From assembly GCA_905371275.1 (NCBI GenBank), contig CAJPLH010000118.1:1-5989 (forward strand): 5,989 nt of DNA, written 5' to 3'. Shown in pieces: positions 5,530-5,989 of the stretch (the stretch's first letter is position 1; each line of letters begins with the position of its first letter). This DNA comes from Prevotellaceae bacterium. Lineage in GTDB: Bacteria; Bacteroidota; Bacteroidia; Bacteroidales; Bacteroidaceae. A model generated the notes under the pieces. It was not told where the DNA came from. It saw only the letters and a program-made list of their open reading frames with translations, and ran no database searches. The position numbers and the translations under genes were made by a program.

Positions 5530-5989
5530 CTATTCGTTTTTACCTTTGGTCGCAACCTTGGCAAGTTTTATGGCTTCGGCCAATTCGATGCGCTGCTGAT
5601 TGAGAAACGCTACAACAAATGCTTCAGGAAATTTGTCGATGATGTCTTTCTGCAAGCGTTTTGCGTCTTCATAATTTGCCGTTGCACCATAAGTATATTT
5701 GTAGCGTCCGCCTTCTTCATAGTATTCTACCGGAGAGAGTCCCTTGAAATGCCTATCATCGCTGCGCAAGGCGTGGTCAATGGTGAAGAGTTGCAACTTA
5801 AATATCGGACGTTCGTTAGTTTTTTTCTCTATTTTTTTTGTGGTGTCTTGTGTCTTTTTAGTATCCTGCGTCTTTGTGGTGTCTTGCGTCTTTGTGGGCG
5901 CTTTTGTTTGCGCCTTCGTTTGCGAAGTCTTGTTGTCTTGAGGCGCAGTTTGAGTTGTAATCTCGGGTTGAGAAGATTTATTCTCGGCT
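5530..5989 (-). CDS. C-terminal part of a probable N-acetylmuramoyl-L-alanine amidase
   Basis: Only the last 152 residues lie in the window; the frame is open to the edge, so the catalytic domain, if present, lies outside. What can be seen is a Lys/Thr/Gln-rich linker of about 60 residues containing three hexapeptide repeats (TKTQDT, TKTQDT, KKTQDT; 5842-5895), then a SPOR-like domain of about 85 residues beginning IFKLQLF, with FKGLSPVEYYEEGGRYKYTYG and NYEDAKRLQKDI split over its middle, and ending in a Lys-rich tail. This tail is typical of Bacteroidota periplasmic amidases that cut the bond between muramic acid and L-alanine in the wall, with the SPOR domain binding glycan strands stripped of peptides. 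The MCE gene 7 bases downstream fits an order I recall from this phylum. Another SPOR-tailed envelope protein remains possible. Confidence 0.7.
   Translation of the reverse strand, partial: AENKSSQPEITTQTAPQDNKTSQTKAQTKAPTKTQDTTKTQDTKKTQDTTKKIEKKTNERPIFKLQLFTIDHALRSDDRHFKGLSPVEYYEEGGRYKYTYGATANYEDAKRLQKDIIDKFPEAFVVAFLNQQRIELAEAIKLAKVATKGKNE
5842..5895 (-). repeat. Three tandem 18-base repeats in the amidase linker
   Basis: Three consecutive 18-base units encode TKTQDT, TKTQDT and KKTQDT. The outer two units differ by very few bases, while the middle one carries more changes. The copies are in frame, so gain or loss of a unit would alter linker length without breaking the protein. Confidence 0.75.

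Noticed and set aside
1..5989. CRISPR array, insertion sequence, prophage, toxin-antitoxin or defence genes
   Set aside because: No spaced regular repeats, no transposase or integrase, no target duplications and no defence-related domain; all recognised genes are housekeeping or envelope types.

Overview
This is a chromosomal window from a member of the Bacteroidota, most likely order Bacteroidales and possibly Prevotellaceae. Three things support that. The intergenic regions carry matches to the Bacteroides-type -7 promoter element (TAnnTTTG) rather than sigma70 boxes. No clear Shine-Dalgarno sequence precedes any start codon. The protein set is typical of the group: an amidase with a SPOR-like tail followed by a membrane-anchored MCE protein, a Cytidylate_kin2-family protein and a MepA-like MATE pump. 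The genus cannot be fixed from the sequence alone.

Layout from left to right. Positions 1-553 are AT-rich and hold no convincing protein gene. They contain a -7 match pointing left, a good two-box promoter pointing right (180-211) and a strong hairpin (416-452), so a short unannotated RNA or peptide gene may lie between 219 and 461. Positions 554-1843 (minus) encode inositol-3-phosphate synthase. Positions 1844-2183 form a divergent promoter region for that gene and for a MATE-family exporter at 2184-3590 (plus). A 202-base gap with a hairpin and an 18-base-spaced imperfect direct repeat leads to a cytidylate-kinase-like protein at 3793-4419 (plus). Two hairpins at 4483-4595 separate it from a convergent operon on the minus strand. 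In transcription order that operon is the C-terminal part of a cell-wall amidase (5530 to the window edge), then, 7 bases later, an MCE/MlaD-family lipid-transport protein (4602-5522).

Functionally the window leans towards the cell envelope. Inositol-3-phosphate synthase supplies the head group of inositol lipids in Bacteroidota, the MCE protein belongs to a lipid-trafficking family, and the amidase cuts peptidoglycan. The MATE pump exports cations or drugs, and the role of the kinase-like protein is unknown. No mobile element, CRISPR array, tRNA or rRNA was seen. I found no clearly new multi-gene system. The least explained parts are the left intergenic region and the structured gaps.
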